DNA from: an uncultured Erysipelotrichaceae bacterium
Lineage (GTDB): Bacteria; Bacillota_I; Bacilli_A; RF39; UBA660
DNA length: 34,237 bases
NCBI GenBank assembly: GCA_902798815.1
Contig: CADBYH010000016.1
Location: 1 to 34,237, forward strand
Direction of reading: 5' to 3'
Under the pieces are notes generated by a model, which made no database searches, was not told the origin of the DNA, and worked only from the letters and a program-made list of their open reading frames with translations. Positions 32,755 to 34,237 of the stretch are shown here, piece by piece. Position numbers and translations under genes: made by a program. Numbering within the stretch: the stretch's first letter is position 1; each line of letters starts with the position of its first letter.

Positions 32755-33630
32755 TTATTTATTAAGAACCTTTTTGATTTTTTTAATAACTTTGTTTGTT
32801 TCTTTTTTACCTCTAGCATCTTCCCATAAAAATGCTTGATTGATAATCTCAATCTGTTCATCAGTCATTTTTAATATTTCATCAATTGTAAATGTATCAA
32901 TATAATCTTCAATATGATAAAGAATTTTAGAAAAACTATTATTTACAACTAAACTTGCAAATGTTGCTTTAATTCTAACATTATCTTGATAACAGTATGA
33001 ATCATAAATAGATTTAATCATTGATTTTTGTTCATCTGTGGTATTGATAAGTGTTTCATTATTAAACCATTTAAGTGATTCTTTTGTAATAAAAGGTTGG
33101 TAAATACTTTTGTCACTTTCATAGAATACATCTGGGTTATTATTTACTATGTCTGCAAATCTAGATATAGCAATTTCATTTCCGTTAATATTATCACTGT
33201 CTAGTTTAATTGAATATATAAAATTTTCAACAGCAACTTTTTCATTTTTTAGTAAATATAAGTATGTTTTTCTATCAATTTTATCTGTAAGTTTTTTGTA
33301 TAAAAGAACAAGATCAGATACATTTAGATGAATATTATTATCTAAAATATCATTTAATAATTCAACATTATCATTATATATGGCAACATACTGCATACAC
33401 AATGCATCCAAGAAATGACCAACATTCATTTCATTTACAAAAAAACTAATATTTAAATCATCTCTTCTTTTACCATTTATTTCTACTATGAGACTCTCTA
33501 TTACTTTAAGCATTTTCTCATCAGTTTCTTTTTCTTTAGATTGATCTTTTTCTATTAATCGACAATCAATAATATTTTTGATTTTATTTAATAAAGTTTT
33601 TGAATATATTAATATAAAATCTCTATCCAT
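32755..33630 (-). CDS. Hypothetical helical protein
   Basis: The 291-residue protein starts at ATG 33630 with AAGGAGGA upstream. It is cytoplasmic and mostly helical by pattern, with many Leu/Ile-Asp/Asn/Lys heptad-like stretches. The first 60 residues are charged (EKDQSKEKETDEK), the middle has repeats of the kind LLNDILDN and LVLLYKKL, and the last 25 are basic (KKETNKVIKKIKKVLNK). I recognise no catalytic motif or family. It has its own consensus promoter directly upstream. Confidence 0.7.
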   Translation of the reverse strand: MDRDFILIYSKTLLNKIKNIIDCRLIEKDQSKEKETDEKMLKVIESLIVEINGKRRDDLNISFFVNEMNVGHFLDALCMQYVAIYNDNVELLNDILDNNIHLNVSDLVLLYKKLTDKIDRKTYLYLLKNEKVAVENFIYSIKLDSDNINGNEIAISRFADIVNNNPDVFYESDKSIYQPFITKESLKWFNNETLINTTDEQKSMIKSIYDSYCYQDNVRIKATFASLVVNNSFSKILYHIEDYIDTFTIDEILKMTDEQIEIINQAFLWEDARGKKETNKVIKKIKKVLNK

Positions 33631-33660
33631 AATGTCCTCCTTAATTTTTAGTTGATATTT

Positions 33661-33688
33661 ATTATAAAGTTTTTTAATAAATTGTCAA
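33661..33688 (-). promoter_or_regulatory. Consensus promoter of the helical hypothetical gene
   Basis: Minus strand TTGACA (33683-33688), 16 nt, TATAAT (33661-33666). Both boxes match consensus perfectly. It lies about 30 nt before the start codon at 33630. Confidence 0.85.
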
Positions 33689-33748
33689 TCTCAACATAAT
33701 GAAAAAAAGAAACTTTGTTATCAAAGTTCTTAGATACATTACTATCAT
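33674..33748 (-). CDS. Possible 24-residue reading frame (doubtful)
   Basis: Minus strand AAGGAG (33756-33761), seven bases, ATG (33746-33748) and a frame that ends with TAA at 33674-33676, giving a hydrophobic and basic peptide (MIVMYLRTLITKFLFFIMLR and four more residues). The start codon is in a stem (ATTACTATCAT-type repeat, 33738-33748 with 33768-33781), and a terminator hairpin lies inside the frame. Its 3' part overlaps the -35 region of the next promoter. It may be a type I toxin-like peptide or, more likely, spurious. Confidence 0.2.
   Translation of the reverse strand: MIVMYLRTLITKFLFFIMLRLTIY
33702..33728 (-). terminator. Minus-strand terminator-like hairpin
   Basis: Minus strand AACTTTG (33722-33728) pairs with CAAAGTT (33711-33717) around ATAA, followed by TCTTTTTTT. 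It would end any transcript from the structured region before the next gene. Confidence 0.6.
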
Positions 33749-33781
33749 TTTATTTCTCCTTATCATTATGATAGTAGTAAT
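33738..33781 (-). repeat. Inverted repeat exposing a ribosome-binding site
   Basis: ATTACTATCAT (33738-33748, + strand) is complementary to ATGATAGTA plus AT (33768-33781) with a 3-nt bulge. The loop contains AAGGAG (minus strand 33756-33761) and the stem contains the start codon of the doubtful small frame. Such sequestration is typical of regulated small-peptide messages. Confidence 0.4.
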
Positions 33782-33866
33782 AAAAAAATGACACTTAATT
33801 CAGATTTGAATTAAATGTCTGCACATTAATTGGGTAGACATTCAAATTTCGAAACTGAATGTTCCC
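33782..33866 (-). promoter_or_regulatory. Attenuator-like RNA element of unknown class
   Basis: On the minus strand, hairpin 1 is ACATTCA (33856-33862) with TGAATGT (33838-33844), flanked by GGG (33864-33866) and CCC (33832-33834). Then a terminator has GACATTTAATTC (33808-33819) with GAATTAAGTGTC (33790-33801), a 12-bp stem with one G-U, followed by seven T (33782-33788). AATGTCT (33836-33842) can also pair with AGACATT (33814-33820), which breaks both hairpins. Two exclusive foldings, one with a terminator, are the hallmark of a riboswitch or attenuator. It matches no class that I recognise. Confidence 0.45.
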
Positions 33867-33906
33867 TTTTTATTTTATGAAATATTTCTTGTTAGATACA
33901 CAATAA

Positions 33907-34017
33907 CATAAAAAGGACTTTTTTTACAAGTCCTTTCATATTCCTAAATGGGGCCTCAATTTAACGTGTTTGCGAAAAATCGGCACAAATCTATGAATTG
34001 AGATTTTCTCAATTGCT
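33907..34017 (-). ncRNA. Candidate small structured RNA
   Basis: Starting about 7 nt after a promoter, the minus strand reads AGCAATTGAGAAAATCTC and on, with a hairpin AATTGAGA/TCTCAATT (34007-34014 and 33996-34003). A second copy of AAATTGAG (33955-33962) can replace the first arm. The RNA ends in hairpin AAAGGACTT/AAGTCCTTT (33928-33936 and 33912-33920) with TTTTT. About 110 nt long. I match no known family; it could also be the structured 3' UTR of the upstream gene. Confidence 0.35.
33910..33936 (-). terminator. Terminator-like hairpin of the candidate small RNA
   Basis: Minus strand AAAGGACTT pairs with AAGTCCTTT around a 7-nt A-rich loop, followed by a short T-run TTTTTAT. It may also end the upstream 3-hydroxyacyl-CoA dehydrogenase-like transcript. 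Confidence 0.6.
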
Positions 34018-34023
34018 AAATAA

Positions 34024-34052
34024 AATATAACACAACATTTTGACATTTGCAA
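34024..34052 (-). promoter_or_regulatory. Promoter for the candidate small RNA
   Basis: Minus strand TTGCAA (34047-34052), 17 nt, TATATT (34024-34029). It begins a few bases beyond the stop codon at 34057-34059. Confidence 0.5.
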
Positions 34053-34056
34053 ATAA

Positions 34057-34237
34057 TTATGATTTGTCATATTTATAAAAACCTTCACCAGAGGATTTCC
34101 CTAATTTTCCTTCTTCAATATATTGGTTTAACATATTCAACATTCCTTTGTAATTATAAGGTAACATCATTTTCTTTAATAAAGGACTCATTAATCCAGG
34201 AACTTTTTGATATTGTTCAACTATATTTTTTGCAGTT
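34057..34237 (-). CDS. 3-hydroxyacyl-CoA dehydrogenase-like protein, C-terminal part (partial)
   Basis: The frame is open from the window edge to TAA at 34057-34059, showing 59 residues. They include LMSPLLKKMMLP and the C-terminal block YIEEGKLGKSSGEGFYKYDK. The LG.KSG.GFY pattern is the end of the C-terminal dimerisation domain of 3-hydroxyacyl- or 3-hydroxybutyryl-CoA dehydrogenases, where R or K and G are conserved. The family reduces acetoacetyl-CoA or oxidises 3-hydroxyacyl-CoA with NAD(P). The N-terminal NAD domain is outside the window, so the exact enzyme cannot be named. Confidence 0.65.
   Translation of the reverse strand, partial: TAKNIVEQYQKVPGLMSPLLKKMMLPYNYKGMLNMLNQYIEEGKLGKSSGEGFYKYDKS

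Noticed and set aside
33832-33866. Purine riboswitch, because of the string GTCTACC
   Set aside because: The conserved P1, L2 and L3 loop sequences and spacing are absent.
1-34237. Recoding of TGA as Trp, as in Mycoplasma
   Set aside because: Long conserved genes (dnaE, typA, glmS) are uninterrupted by TGA and use TGG for Trp, so the standard code fits. The TGA-TAG pair at 8231-8236 alone would be ambiguous.
1-34237. CRISPR arrays, insertion sequences, prophage, tRNA or rRNA genes
   Set aside because: I found no regularly spaced direct repeats, transposase or integrase motifs, no terminal inverted repeats around coding blocks and no cloverleaf with a GGTTCGAATCC-like T arm.

Overview
The window is very AT-rich, tightly packed chromosomal DNA from a Bacillota-type bacterium. 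The standard genetic code applies: dnaE, typA and glmS are full length with no internal TGA, and Trp is TGG. Ribosome-binding sites are strong GGAGG types, many genes end in short rho-independent terminators, and glmS is preceded by a glmS ribozyme. SipW-type secretion, TasA-like proteins, a DUF6273-like domain and a CBM26-like protein together suggest an uncultured gut Bacilli/Erysipelotrichia or RF39-like lineage. That placement is inference.

Layout. 1-113 is the tail of an unidentified + strand gene. 117-1753 is a three-gene minus-strand operon of unknown function whose middle gene has ADP-ribosyltransferase-like motifs. 1888-2436 is a membrane-anchored protein. 2549-4234 is a minus-strand ABC exporter with a long leader that looks like a ribosome-mediated attenuator. 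4650-9780 is a secretion operon: TasA-like protein, ER-type (SipW-like) signal peptidase with a large membrane extension, DUF5305-like membrane protein, second TasA-like protein, and a surface protein with InlB-type and two starch-binding-like modules. Then come an acyl-CoA synthetase-like enzyme, a HAD hydrolase, a DedA protein, TypA/BipA, a membrane-anchored protein, and a fourth SipW-type exported protein carrying a DUF6273-like domain (15799-17085).

A 59-residue ribosomal protein L28 gene lies on the minus strand at 17113-17292, diverging from a tight operon dnaE-lspA-unknown-polyprenyl synthase-ArsC/Spx-like (17431-23319). After this come an AbiEii-like nucleotidyltransferase, a single-domain Clp-type AAA+ ATPase, a zinc-ribbon membrane protein, glmS with its ribozyme, a 45-residue small membrane protein, a large MacB-like ABC protein, a hemolysin III family protein and, on the minus strand, an unknown helical protein. 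About 400 nt (33.66-34.06 kb) hold no convincing gene but several minus-strand hairpins, three of them terminator-like. The window ends in the 3' part of a minus-strand 3-hydroxyacyl-CoA dehydrogenase-like gene.

The strongest leads for something undescribed are the SipW/TasA/starch-binding operon, the attenuator with its 13-codon leader peptide before the ABC exporter, the structured RNA region near the right end, and the small operon with the ART-like protein.
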